From Candidatus Parepulonipiscium sp. PG-Nun2H_MBin03 (lineage in GTDB: Bacteria; Bacillota; Clostridia; Lachnospirales; Cellulosilyticaceae): a DNA stretch of 13,822 nt. Under the pieces are notes generated by a model. The model was not told where the DNA came from. It saw only the letters and a list, made by a program, of their open reading frames with translations, and ran no database searches. Shown piece by piece: positions 1 through 7,121 of this stretch (its first letter is position 1; every line of letters starts with the position of its first letter). The position numbers and the translations under genes were made by a program. The DNA is taken from assembly GCA_001995005.1 (NCBI GenBank), contig MDJN01000109.1:1-13822 (forward strand), in the 5' to 3' direction.

Positions 1-76
1 GTGGCGGAATTGGCAGACGCACTAGACTTAGGATCTAGCGCCGCAGGGTGTAAGGGTTCGACTCCCTTCATCCGCA
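1..76 (+). tRNA. tRNA-Leu(UAG), 5' end cut by window edge
   Basis: The anticodon arm has stem CTAGA/TCTAG around loop CTTAGGA, which gives anticodon UAG and decodes CUA/CUN leucine. The long variable arm (CGCCGCAGGGTG region) is typical of class II tRNAs such as tRNA-Leu. The T arm GGGTTCGACTCCC is intact. The 3' acceptor strand CATCCGC plus discriminator A ends at 76 and no CCA is encoded. Its 5' partner should read GCGGATG, of which only the last G is inside the window, so about six bases are missing. Transcription is to the right, toward the hairpins at 85-178. Confidence 0.95.
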
Positions 77-84
77 TAGAAGAA

Positions 85-130
85 AATAATATTCAGCGGT
101 GGGGTTGCAACCTTGCCGCTGAATATTATT
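85..130 (-). terminator. Terminator of the diguanylate cyclase transcript
   Basis: A perfect 15-bp inverted repeat pairs 85-99 with 116-130. The 16-nt loop itself contains the palindrome GGTTGCAACC. Read on the minus strand, the stem is followed by TTTCTTCT, a moderate U-tract, and it starts 9 bp past the cyclase stop codon. It is therefore well placed to end the minus-strand operon. On the plus strand the stem is followed by TGCATAT, which is a poor U-tract, so it probably works mainly in the minus direction. Confidence 0.7.
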
Positions 131-138
131 TGCATATA

Positions 139-1725
139 TTATTGAATGCTTTCGTTATAGATGACGAAAGCATTTTTTCCGTTTAATTTTGCATGATACA
201 TAGCAATGTCCGCAGACCTGTAAAGTTCTTTAAAAGTTGTTTCTGTTGTGACAGGTGCAATTCCGATGCTTGCAGATATAGGAATATTAATATTATTATC
301 TGAATAAACTGTTTTAATTGACTCGCACAGTTGTTTGCCAACATGCTCTATATCGGTATTGCCATCTTTAACAAATGCCATAAACTCATCTCCGCCAACA
401 CGGCCTATAATATCATCTTCTTTAAAAACGGATAGCAATTTGCTGCTGACATCTGTTATAACATAATCTCCGAAATCATGCCCCAAATTATCGTTTATAG
501 CTTTGAAATTATCCACATCTATCATAAATAAAAAACCAATATTATTTTCAAATAAGTAGTCTGCAATAAGTTTTTCAGTAGTCATTTTATTATATAGTCC
601 TGACAGAGAATCTATATTAATTAGTTTTAACATTTCTTGCTCTTTCTCTTGTTCCGCTTGAATGTTGACTATGTTTATTAAGGCGAAAACTGTATCTAAG
701 TCTTGTTTAAGCGTCACACTGAGGCTGTACCATTCGTATGTTTGGTGCATATGTTGTGCTTTGTATTTTATTGTATAATGGTCCCTGTCTTTTTGAAAAG
801 ACTTTAACAGATATTTAATATCAGTGTGCTTTGTAAAAATGGGAATATAATTAGGGTGTATATACTTATTTGTAAAATAAGTGGTATATTTACTATACGA
901 CATTTCGTGGGCCGGCTGCCGATATTTGCCATAGACTGAAAGATTGATAATTTTATCGTTTGTACAATCAAGCTCTATGACTATGTCTGAATCATTTGCG
1001 AGCATTGTCTTATACAGTGCCTGGTGCCTAACTTGCTGTTGCAATTGAGTGTTATTGGCTTCCATAATGTCAAAGCCAATCATCATAAATACTCCTGCAT
1101 AAATGATAATCATCCAAGTTAACCCCAATACTATGAGTTGCATTGCATTGTGTATAGAAAACACATCAATTTCGTATAAAAATATTTGAAATACTAAACA
1201 AAGTAAGGCACAAATTTCCATAACCAAAAATAAATTTGCTCTACAAACTTGTTGTTCAATAATCTTAAAAAACTTTCTAGGAATGCAAACTAATAAAATA
1301 ATAACAAAAATAACACAAATGCTTGAAGTGGTTGAAATTATTGTTATTAATGAATGATCTGTACATATAATATGGTTTAAACTTTCGTTTGCAATTAAAG
1401 AATATATTCCTGTAATTATATAGTTCATTGCAATTACGTGGATAGGCAATGCTAATCCGCATAACATTTTGGTGCATAAATGTGAATTGAAACATATCAC
1501 GACTTCTATAACAGGTAACAATATGAGCATCAAGTATGTTAACGCTATAAAATCTTCAACAACAACTATGCAAACATAGGCTAAGATAATATTTATTGTG
1601 GATAAAATAAGTATTGCAGACTTAGGATATTTAAGAGAAATAATTTGTTCAACTAGTATGAAAAAACCGATATTATGAATAAAAAATATAGCCATAAATA
1701 TATAAAAATAATTTGATTCTATCAT
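139..1725 (-). CDS. Membrane diguanylate cyclase (six/seven TM segments, PAS-like, GGDEF)
   Basis: This 528-residue protein should make cyclic di-GMP from two GTP at the inner face of the membrane. Residues ~5-215 form six or seven hydrophobic segments, with no recognisable catalytic site there. Residues ~235-355 look like a PAS-type sensor, ending with a YEWYSLSVTL-like strand. Residues ~370-525 are a GGDEF domain: IDSLSGLYNK at 371, metal Asp403 in IDVDNFKAIND, and intact GGDEF at 444-448, so it should be catalytically competent. The allosteric inhibition site RxxD reads KEDD (435-438), so product inhibition may be weak. No EAL or HD-GYP domain is present. The start is supported by AGAAGGGGGG about 5 nt upstream of the ATG. 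It lies 27 bp downstream of the aldolase gene with no separate promoter seen, so the two are probably co-transcribed. The membrane ligand is unknown. A link to the nearby flagellar genes through c-di-GMP is plausible but only inferred. Confidence 0.93.
   Translation of the reverse strand: MIESNYFYIFMAIFFIHNIGFFILVEQIISLKYPKSAILILSTINIILAYVCIVVVEDFIALTYLMLILLPVIEVVICFNSHLCTKMLCGLALPIHVIAMNYIITGIYSLIANESLNHIICTDHSLITIISTTSSICVIFVIILLVCIPRKFFKIIEQQVCRANLFLVMEICALLCLVFQIFLYEIDVFSIHNAMQLIVLGLTWMIIIYAGVFMMIGFDIMEANNTQLQQQVRHQALYKTMLANDSDIVIELDCTNDKIINLSVYGKYRQPAHEMSYSKYTTYFTNKYIHPNYIPIFTKHTDIKYLLKSFQKDRDHYTIKYKAQHMHQTYEWYSLSVTLKQDLDTVFALINIVNIQAEQEKEQEMLKLINIDSLSGLYNKMTTEKLIADYLFENNIGFLFMIDVDNFKAINDNLGHDFGDYVITDVSSKLLSVFKEDDIIGRVGGDEFMAFVKDGNTDIEHVGKQLCESIKTVYSDNNINIPISASIGIAPVTTETTFKELYRSADIAMYHAKLNGKNAFVIYNESIQ
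145..178 (+). terminator. Intrinsic terminator of the tRNA transcript, inside the convergent gene
   Basis: The stem AATGCTTTCGT (145-155) pairs perfectly with ACGAAAGCATT (164-174) around an 8-nt loop, and T's run to 178. This is a classical rho-independent terminator for rightward transcription out of the tRNA. It lies within the last ~14 codons of the convergent GGDEF gene, so the hairpin also encodes the end of that protein. Confidence 0.8.
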
Positions 1726-1736
1726 AGAAGCCCCCC

Positions 1737-1764
1737 TTCTAAAGTGATAATTCTAAAGTAGTAA
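1737..1764. repeat. 14-bp imperfect tandem duplication over a stop codon
   Basis: TTCTAAAGTGATAA (1737-1750) is followed directly by TTCTAAAGTAGTAA (1751-1764), with 12 of 14 bases identical. On the minus strand the upstream copy contains the TAG stop of the aldolase gene, and the duplicate fills half of the 27-bp gap before the cyclase ribosome binding site. This looks like a small slippage duplication with no evident function. Confidence 0.6.
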
Positions 1765-2781
1765 TTCACCCATGTGGCCTGCCAATGTATCCACCATGTC
1801 GGCAGTTGTGGCCCAAGATGTAACAAATCGTATAACTATATGCTGTTCATCGTACGGTTCCCATATTTCGTAATCAATGTGTTGGCTAAGTTGGTTATGC
1901 TGAGCAAGGCTTAAAATAACAAAGATTTGATTGGTTTCGGTCGATATAAATAACTTAAATCCTAATTTTTCTATATTATGGCTGATGATTTTGGCCATAT
2001 CATTTGCGTGTTTGGCCAGCTTGTAATATAAGTTATCTTCAAATAAGGCTAAAAACTGTATTCCTAAAAGTCTTCCTTTGGCAAGTAAAGCTCCTTTTTG
2101 TTTAATAAAATATTTAAAATCGCTTTGCAAACTAGGATTAACAATTACCAATGCTTCTCCGAAGAGAGCTCCGTTTTTTGTTCCCCCAATATAAAAAGCA
2201 TCTACACAATTACATATATCAGTAATATCTAAATCATTTTTATCACACGTCAGTGCCACGCCCAGCCTTGCACCGTCAAGATAGAGTAGCAAATTATGTT
2301 TTTTGCAAGCGTCTCTTAGGGAGTATAGCTCGGCCTTGGTATAAATGCTACCGTATTCGGTTGAATTGGAAATATATACAATGCGTATTTTGGTCATATG
2401 TGTAGGCAAGTGATTATTAATGGCAAGTTCAATTTGCTCTGGTGAAATTTTGCCGGCTGCATTTGGCACGCCGATGATGGAATGTCCCGTAGCTTCTATG
2501 GCACCTGTTTCATGCAAGCATATATGAGCGGTGTCTGGTGCGAGGATGCTTTCGTGTGGCCGCAAAAATGCACTGAGGCTGGTTAAATTAGTAGCTGTTC
2601 CCCCGACGAAAAAATGCACTGCGGCTGCATCGCACTTTAAGTGTGTTTTAATTTTATGCCGTGCTGTTTCGCAATATTCGTCTTCACCATAGCCGACGGT
2701 TTGTATTAAGTTTGTCTCTAATATTTTATTCAATATAGAAGGATGTGTTCCTTCGCTGTAATCATTTCTAAATTTTATCAT
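1753..2781 (-). CDS. Low-specificity L-threonine aldolase-like PLP enzyme
   Basis: This 342-residue protein is a cytosolic fold-type I PLP enzyme of the threonine aldolase / beta-eliminating lyase group, expected to split L-threonine or allo-threonine into glycine and acetaldehyde. Visible landmarks are the N-terminal FRNDYSEGTHP, the phosphate-binding GGTATN (60-65), the ring-stacking His90 in CLHETGA, Asp169 in DGARLG (PLP nitrogen), and the Schiff-base lysine 202 in GGTKNG. Length matches the family (~330-350). The N-terminus and GGTKNG differ from E. coli LtaE, so the exact substrate (threonine, phenylserine or another beta-hydroxy amino acid) is uncertain. GGAGG lies 6 nt before the ATG, and an extended -10 promoter lies ~25 bp further up. 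It is the first gene of a two-gene minus-strand operon with the diguanylate cyclase. No functional link between the two is evident. Confidence 0.87.
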   Translation of the reverse strand: MIKFRNDYSEGTHPSILNKILETNLIQTVGYGEDEYCETARHKIKTHLKCDAAAVHFFVGGTATNLTSLSAFLRPHESILAPDTAHICLHETGAIEATGHSIIGVPNAAGKISPEQIELAINNHLPTHMTKIRIVYISNSTEYGSIYTKAELYSLRDACKKHNLLLYLDGARLGVALTCDKNDLDITDICNCVDAFYIGGTKNGALFGEALVIVNPSLQSDFKYFIKQKGALLAKGRLLGIQFLALFEDNLYYKLAKHANDMAKIISHNIEKLGFKLFISTETNQIFVILSLAQHNQLSQHIDYEIWEPYDEQHIVIRFVTSWATTADMVDTLAGHMGELLL

Positions 2782-2804
2782 GTTCGCCTCCAGTTTTTAT
2801 GAAA

Positions 2805-2833
2805 ATTATACCATAGTATTTGTAAAGTTGCTA
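2805..2833 (-). promoter_or_regulatory. Extended -10 promoter of the aldolase-cyclase operon
   Basis: Read on the minus strand, TGGTATAAT is a perfect TATAAT preceded by the TGn extension (TATAAT = 2805-2810). At 17-bp spacing the -35 position (2828-2833) reads TAGCAA, a poor match, as is usual for extended -10 promoters. The start site would fall near 2798, giving a leader of about 17 nt that carries the GGAGG ribosome binding site. Confidence 0.6.
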
Positions 2834-2886
2834 GAGGCTTTGCAGAATATAATGCGGGGAGGCGTGCGGGAGTAGTCCGCAACCCC

Positions 2887-2938
2887 CATAAAAACGTAAA
2901 ATCCGACCTAAATAGGGTTAAGGGACAAAGTCCCTTAT
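2887..2938. repeat. 52-bp direct repeat, copy 1
   Basis: It begins CATAAAAACGTAAAATCCGA and ends in the 8-bp hairpin TAAGGGAC-AAA-GTCCCTTA. It matches 3101-3152 at 50 of 52 positions, the only differences being CC versus TT at 2907-2908. A B-type hairpin precedes both copies. Confidence 0.9.
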
Positions 2939-3013
2939 GGGGGCTAGCGCCCCCAACCCCCCAAAAAAAATAAACGTCGGCTAAGAATATTGTACTGCCT
3001 TGCAATTAAATTG

Positions 3014-3092
3014 CATAAAATCTGGCCTAAATAATGCCTTCCCTATTTAAAAGGGTCAAGGGACGAAGTTCCTTGTGCGGGCGTAGCCCGCA
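3014..3092. repeat. Diverged middle repeat unit with covarying hairpins
   Basis: A shorter, diverged relative of the 52-bp repeat. CATAAAA is followed by TCTGGCCTAAATA and, after extra sequence, hairpin CAAGGGAC-GAA-GTTCCTTG (3057-3075). Directly after it comes the perfect 7-bp B stem TGCGGGC-GTA-GCCCGCA (3076-3092). Stem pairing is kept despite base changes relative to the other copies. Confidence 0.7.
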
Positions 3093-3100
3093 ACCCTCCC

Positions 3101-3152
3101 CATAAAAACGTAAAATCCGATTTAAATAGGGTTAAGGGACAAAGTCCCTTAT
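3101..3152. repeat. 52-bp direct repeat, copy 2
   Basis: This is the second near-identical copy of 2887-2938. The sequence upstream also matches (GCGGG-GTAG-CCGCAACCC pattern) but for a 3-bp indel, so the true repeated block is about 85 bp. It ends only 7 bp before the predicted -35 element of typA. Confidence 0.9.
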
Positions 3153-3158
3153 ACAGCC

Positions 3159-3187
3159 TTGTAAAAGGCCATAATAAGTGTTAGAAT
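3159..3187 (+). promoter_or_regulatory. Sigma-A-type promoter of typA
   Basis: TTGTAA (3159-3164, 4 of 6 to consensus) and TAGAAT (3182-3187, 5 of 6) are separated by exactly 17 bp. The start site would be near 3194, leaving a ~34-nt leader with AGAAGGGA 6 nt before the typA ATG. The promoter lies directly beyond the repeat mosaic. Confidence 0.65.
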
Positions 3188-3227
3188 TCTTATTTAAGAA
3201 AAACACAAGTTTTAGAAGGGAAAGATT

Positions 3228-5030
3228 ATGAAAATCATAAATATAGCTGTAATAGCACATGTAGATGCTGGAAAATCTACATTAGTAGATGCATTTTTAA
3301 CACAAAACGGAGTTTTCCGAGAAAATGAAGAGGTGGTTGATTGCGTTATGGACAATGACTCCATAGAGAGAGAACGAGGAATAACCATTTATTCAAAAAA
3401 CTGCTCCATTCATTACAAAGATTATAAAATTAATATTGTGGACACTCCTGGGCATAGCGATTTTTCATCAGAGGTGGAAAGAGTTATTCGTACAGTGGAT
3501 ACTGTAATTTTATTAGTAGATTCTATAGAAGGGCCTATGCCACAAACTAGATTTGTATTGCAAAAATCACTAGAACTAGGGTTGAAGCCGATCCTTGTAA
3601 TAAATAAGATAGATAAGCCGAACAACAGAGCAGAAGAAGTGGTGGATATGACGTTTGACTTGTTTGTAGATTTAAATGCAACTGATGAGCAGTGCGACTT
3701 TCCGGTATTATACGGGATAGGCAAACAAGGGATTATACAATATGAATTAGACCAAGCTTCAAAAAACATTGAGCCGTTGCTAGAAACTATAATAGAGCAA
3801 GTTGGCGAGTACAAAAAGCAAGATGATATGCCGCTGCAAATGCAAATCAGTGCATTGGCATATGATGATTATATAGGTAGATTAGGCATAGGCAGAGTTT
3901 ATAAAGGCATAATTAAAGAAGGAATGCAAGTGCAAATAGCAGATAATGCAGGAGAGATAAGAAACGGCAAAATTGTTAAGTTAATGGGATATGAAGGCTT
4001 GAACAGAACTAATCAAGCAGAGATTACGAGCGGAGACATAGCCATAATATCAGGGATACCGGATATTTCTATAGGAGAAACTATAGGAGAAGTGGGAAAT
4101 GTAGTCCCTAAGGAGCCGATAAAAATAGAAGAACCAACGCTGACGATGAACTTTTTGGTTAACGATTCTCCTTTTGCGGGCCTAAGCGGAAAATATGTTA
4201 CCACAAGACATATAAAAGAAAGGTTGGAAAAAGAACTTGAAGTGAATGTGGGGCTGAAAGTGGAACCTATGGATACAACAGATGGATACACGGTATCGGG
4301 CAGAGGTGAATTGCATCTATCTATATTAATAGAAAATATGCGACGAGAAGGGTATGAGCTTAGCGTATCAAAACCTGAAGTAATTATGCACAAAGATGCC
4401 GATGGCGTTTTGGTGGAGCCTGTTGAGAGAGTTGTGATAACTTTGCCAGAAGAATACTCAGGAACTGTGATAAATAAATTAAATTTAAGAAAGGCTCAAC
4501 TGCAGACAATGGAGCCTGAAAACGGATATATGCGAATAGAATATTTATGCCCAACCAGAGCATTGTTAGGCTTCAGAAATGAACTTATCACTGACTCAAG
4601 GGGAGAGGCTACTATGGTTAGACGTGTGGAAGGTTATACGCCGTATGTAGGTGAATTGCCAAAGCGTGCCAACGGTGTTTTGATTGCGGGAGAAAAAGGG
4701 GTGACAGTGGCATATGCCCTAAATAGCCTAGAAGCGCGTGGAACGTTATTTGTGCACCCGACTATAGAAGTGTATGAAGGTATGATAATAGGAATGAATG
4801 CTAGAAAAGAAGATATGACGGTAAATCCGTGCAAAACTAAAAAGTTGACAAACACCCGTTCTGCAGGTGCTGATGATGCTGTGAAGCTGACTCCGCCAAA
4901 AATATTTTCACTAGAAGAGGCACTGGAGTTTATTGAAAATGACGAATTGGTGGAGATTACCCCAGTCGATATTCGTCTTAGAAAAAAATATCTAAAAGAG
5001 CATGACAGGAAGCGTTTCAACAAAAACTAA
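3228..5030 (+). CDS. typA: Ribosome-associated GTPase TypA/BipA
   Basis: This 600-residue translational GTPase of the EF-G/LepA superfamily acts on the 70S ribosome or the assembling 50S subunit, chiefly under stress and in the cold. Residues 11-18 are the P-loop HVDAGKST. The other G motifs are ERERGITI (47-54), DTPGH with the catalytic His (72-76) and NKID (126-129). Domain II follows (ISALAYDDYIGRLGIGRV region), then the EF-G-like domains III and V (VSGRGELHLSILIENMRREG) and the TypA-specific C-terminal domain (CKTKKLTNTRSAGADDA, LTPPKIFSLEEALEFI). Length matches the usual ~600-615. Many TypA proteins read HVDHGKTT at the P-loop; the A/S version here I associate with the Clostridia group. 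It has its own promoter, AGAAGGGA ribosome binding site and ATG. No clear terminator is seen in the 96-bp gap before fliD, so some read-through is possible. It has no direct part in flagellar work. Confidence 0.95.
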   Translation: MKIINIAVIAHVDAGKSTLVDAFLTQNGVFRENEEVVDCVMDNDSIERERGITIYSKNCSIHYKDYKINIVDTPGHSDFSSEVERVIRTVDTVILLVDSIEGPMPQTRFVLQKSLELGLKPILVINKIDKPNNRAEEVVDMTFDLFVDLNATDEQCDFPVLYGIGKQGIIQYELDQASKNIEPLLETIIEQVGEYKKQDDMPLQMQISALAYDDYIGRLGIGRVYKGIIKEGMQVQIADNAGEIRNGKIVKLMGYEGLNRTNQAEITSGDIAIISGIPDISIGETIGEVGNVVPKEPIKIEEPTLTMNFLVNDSPFAGLSGKYVTTRHIKERLEKELEVNVGLKVEPMDTTDGYTVSGRGELHLSILIENMRREGYELSVSKPEVIMHKDADGVLVEPVERVVITLPEEYSGTVINKLNLRKAQLQTMEPENGYMRIEYLCPTRALLGFRNELITDSRGEATMVRRVEGYTPYVGELPKRANGVLIAGEKGVTVAYALNSLEARGTLFVHPTIEVYEGMIIGMNARKEDMTVNPCKTKKLTNTRSAGADDAVKLTPPKIFSLEEALEFIENDELVEITPVDIRLRKKYLKEHDRKRFNKN

Positions 5031-5061
5031 TATATAATATGTAAAAAGATGTAAGTAAGGT

Positions 5062-5088
5062 TAATAAAATACTATTAGCGGACGATAT
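5062..5088 (+). promoter_or_regulatory. Sigma-28 (SigD/FliA)-like promoter of the fliD operon
   Basis: TAAT (5062-5065), a 15-bp spacer, and GACGATAT (5081-5088) resemble the motility sigma factor consensus TAAA-N15-GCCGATAT with one mismatch in each element. It lies 38 bp upstream of fliD, a gene usually in the late, sigma-28-dependent flagellar class. No comparably good sigma-A promoter was seen in the gap. An AGGAG ribosome binding site lies 7 nt before the ATG. Confidence 0.55.
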
Positions 5089-5126
5089 ATATTTTAGAAA
5101 AAAATAAAATATATAGGAGTGATAAT

Positions 5127-7019
5127 ATGAGTAGTATGTCAGGATTATCGTTTGGCGGACTTGCATCCGGAGTGGATACGACAGCTATGGTAAATGCTAT
5201 GGTAGCAAATTATCAGGCAAAATATGATAACTCACTAATAGAAAAGCAACTGTTGGAATTAAAACTTGAAAAATATAGAGAAGTAAATACTAAAATTATG
5301 AATTTTTATGATGAACATTTGGCACCTCTAAGATTGCAATCAACTTTTTCTCAAGGCACGATGAATGTCTCAGATCCTAGTGTACTTGATGTAACAAAAG
5401 GTGGGGCGACAGGGGACAGCATTGAAATATTGCAACTTGCAGTGCCGGCAAACTTGGAAACAAGTGCTATACAAGGAAACTTCTCATCAGATACTAAATT
5501 ATCTTCGTTAGGAATTACAAATAGCGAGGCTATTAAAATTGTAGACCAAAACACAGGCGAGGAGTATGAATACCAATTTAGAAATTATGACACTATAGGT
5601 GATTTGGTAAATGCTTTCCAAAACGACGGATTTGATATAACTTTTGATGAAAATAATGCTAGTTTTGATATGTCAAAGCTTAATCCAGAAGAGTTTAGGA
5701 TGGTGGAATTAACAGGTACGTATGCAAGAGATGAAGCAGGTAATATATTACTTGAGAATAAGATTGGGCCAGATGGGCTTGAGATAATTGATGAAGAAAC
5801 TGGAGAATATGTACAACAGATAAAATATGATTATACTGAAGTTGATGATGGCAGCGTACTGAATAAACTGGGGATTGACTTAATTTATGATATGAATGGA
5901 ACGCCATCTGACATAAGTGATGATAAACATTATTATGTAGGAAATTCTTTAAGCAGCGGAGCTGTTAGCAAAGAGACTACTTTATCAGAGCTTGGCATAT
6001 CTGGTACTTTGGATGTAACTATTGACGGGGTTAAAAGTACGTTAACGTTAAATGCCACAGATACTCTAGAGGATTTGGCGGATAAGTTAACTGATATAGG
6101 TTTGGAGACATCGTTTGACAGCACAGTTGGTGCATTTCAAATAAAAGCTAACGGGTCAACTGTTTATTTTGAAGGTTCAGACGATAAAATATTAGAAACA
6201 TTGGCCATAACCAACCCGACCGAAGAGGCTCAAAAGGGTATGGCGTTATATAACGGGATGCTGATAACATCAGATACAAATACGTTTGAAGCTGATGGCA
6301 TAACATTTAATGCAAAAACTGTGGGTACAGTGGATTTAAGTTATACTATAGATGAAGAAGCTGTTTATGAAAGTATATCAGGATTTGTTACGGCTTATAA
6401 TGAGCTGATAGCTGAGCTGAATACTTTAATAAATGCAGATTACAACAAAGATTACAAGCCTCTTACTTCAGAAGAAAAATCTGGTATGACAGATGATGAA
6501 ATTGCACTTTGGGATGCAAAAATAGATGAGTCTTTGCTAAGAAAAGATTCATCTTTGCAAAGTTTGGTAGACAGCATGCGATATACTATTATGGATGTTC
6601 GTGCAGAAGGAGATTACAGGTCGCTTGCGGACATTGGAATTACAACTAGTTTATCATACACAGATAAAGGAAAGTTAGAGCTAGACGAAGATAAATTAAG
6701 AGCGGCAATATCTGAAAACCCAGAAGGTATACAAAACCTATTTAATGGCACTTATGAAGATGGGTCAGTGGGATATGCCACTGAAATGTATAATAATATA
6801 ACTGACATGATTAAATCTACTTCAGGCAGCAGCGCATACTTCTTATTTAATGATAAAGATTTGCAAGCACAAATTGATGACTATGACTCTATAATAGCCA
6901 ATGCATCAGACAGGCTAGAGGCAAGAAAATCAATATATGAAGCAAAGTTTTTGGCTATGGAGATGGCGATACAAAGATTAAATTCTCAAGGGGATTTGTT
7001 TGCAACAACTACTGCGTAA
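5127..7019 (+). CDS. fliD: Flagellar filament cap protein FliD (HAP2)
   Basis: FliD forms the cap at the tip of the growing filament and inserts flagellin subunits exported through the hollow core. The 630-residue protein starts with the hallmark GLSFGGLASGVDTTAMVNAMV and a heptad-rich helix to ~60. Two segments resemble the flagellin hook IN motif (~123-180 and ~285-345), the second being LSELGISGTLDVTIDG. Residues ~380-630 form the FliD C-terminal domain, with the Firmicute-typical YKPLTSEEKSGMTDDEI (443-459) and LLRKDSSLQSLVDSMR. The last ~55 residues are a second coiled coil ending EMAIQRLNSQGDLF. Both terminal helices are needed for the oligomer and chaperone binding in the family. The insert ~195-280 is acidic and probably surface-exposed. 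There is no signal peptide, as expected for type III export. It is first in an operon with fliS and the glycosylation genes. Start: ATG with AGGAG 7 nt upstream. Confidence 0.97.
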   Translation: MSSMSGLSFGGLASGVDTTAMVNAMVANYQAKYDNSLIEKQLLELKLEKYREVNTKIMNFYDEHLAPLRLQSTFSQGTMNVSDPSVLDVTKGGATGDSIEILQLAVPANLETSAIQGNFSSDTKLSSLGITNSEAIKIVDQNTGEEYEYQFRNYDTIGDLVNAFQNDGFDITFDENNASFDMSKLNPEEFRMVELTGTYARDEAGNILLENKIGPDGLEIIDEETGEYVQQIKYDYTEVDDGSVLNKLGIDLIYDMNGTPSDISDDKHYYVGNSLSSGAVSKETTLSELGISGTLDVTIDGVKSTLTLNATDTLEDLADKLTDIGLETSFDSTVGAFQIKANGSTVYFEGSDDKILETLAITNPTEEAQKGMALYNGMLITSDTNTFEADGITFNAKTVGTVDLSYTIDEEAVYESISGFVTAYNELIAELNTLINADYNKDYKPLTSEEKSGMTDDEIALWDAKIDESLLRKDSSLQSLVDSMRYTIMDVRAEGDYRSLADIGITTSLSYTDKGKLELDEDKLRAAISENPEGIQNLFNGTYEDGSVGYATEMYNNITDMIKSTSGSSAYFLFNDKDLQAQIDDYDSIIANASDRLEARKSIYEAKFLAMEMAIQRLNSQGDLFATTTA

Positions 7020-7068
7020 ATTTAGATAGTATATTATAGTATATATTGATAATAATAATAAATATAAG

Positions 7069-7097
7069 TTACTGCCACCTGGCTTGGGTGGTGGTAA
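7069..7097 (+). promoter_or_regulatory. Hairpin in the fliD-fliS gap, next to the fliS ribosome binding site
   Basis: TTACTGCCACC (7069-7079) pairs with GGTGGTGGTAA (7087-7097) over 11 bp, including two G-T pairs, with a 7-nt loop. No U-tract follows, so it is not a standard terminator. Its 3' arm ends 7 nt before the AGGGAGG ribosome binding site of fliS. It could protect the 3' end of fliD mRNA, set the fliS:fliD ratio, or be a protein-binding site. None of these can be chosen from sequence. Confidence 0.5.
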
Positions 7098-7121
7098 CAT
7101 TATCAGGGAGGAATATTGAAT

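Larger units (their letters stand above)
2865..3152. repeat. Mosaic of alternating palindromic repeats (intergenic, no gene)
   Basis: The 446-bp gap 2782-3227 holds no credible gene. Most of it is an alternation of two hairpin types. Type A is taagggac-aaa-gtccctta. Type B is a GC-rich stem followed by AACCC and more C's. The order is B (2865-2881), A (2919-2937), B (2939-2954), A (3057-3075), B (3076-3092), A (3133-3151). Stem changes are compensated. The outer pair of A is T-A in two copies and C-G in the third. The third B position pairs C-G in two copies and G-C in one. This resembles REP-like intergenic palindromic families, but I cannot name it. It could be a mobile miniature element, an mRNA-stabilising structure, or both. 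Confidence 0.75.

Noticed and set aside
1..186. A 61-codon open frame across the tRNA and both hairpins
   Set aside because: It is read straight through the tRNA-Leu and terminator stems and has no ribosome binding site.
1..186. tRNA as the attachment site of an integrated element
   Set aside because: No integrase is present in the window, and no repeat of the tRNA 3' end was noticed.
2778..3005. A 75-codon minus-strand open frame with a TTG start in the aldolase upstream region
   Set aside because: It is a translation of the palindromic repeats, rich in Pro, Gly and Leu; it overlaps the aldolase start and promoter and has no good ribosome binding site.
2853..3152. CRISPR array
   Set aside because: The repeats are hairpin mosaics of unequal length and spacing, with only two near-identical copies and no cas genes.
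2782..3227. Riboswitch or T-box leader upstream of typA or the aldolase
   Set aside because: Both predicted promoters lie close to their genes, leaving leaders of ~17-34 nt; the structured DNA is outside the predicted transcripts.
3422..5023. Three long minus-strand frames opposite typA
   Set aside because: They are Ser/Thr-rich shadow frames of a strongly conserved gene.
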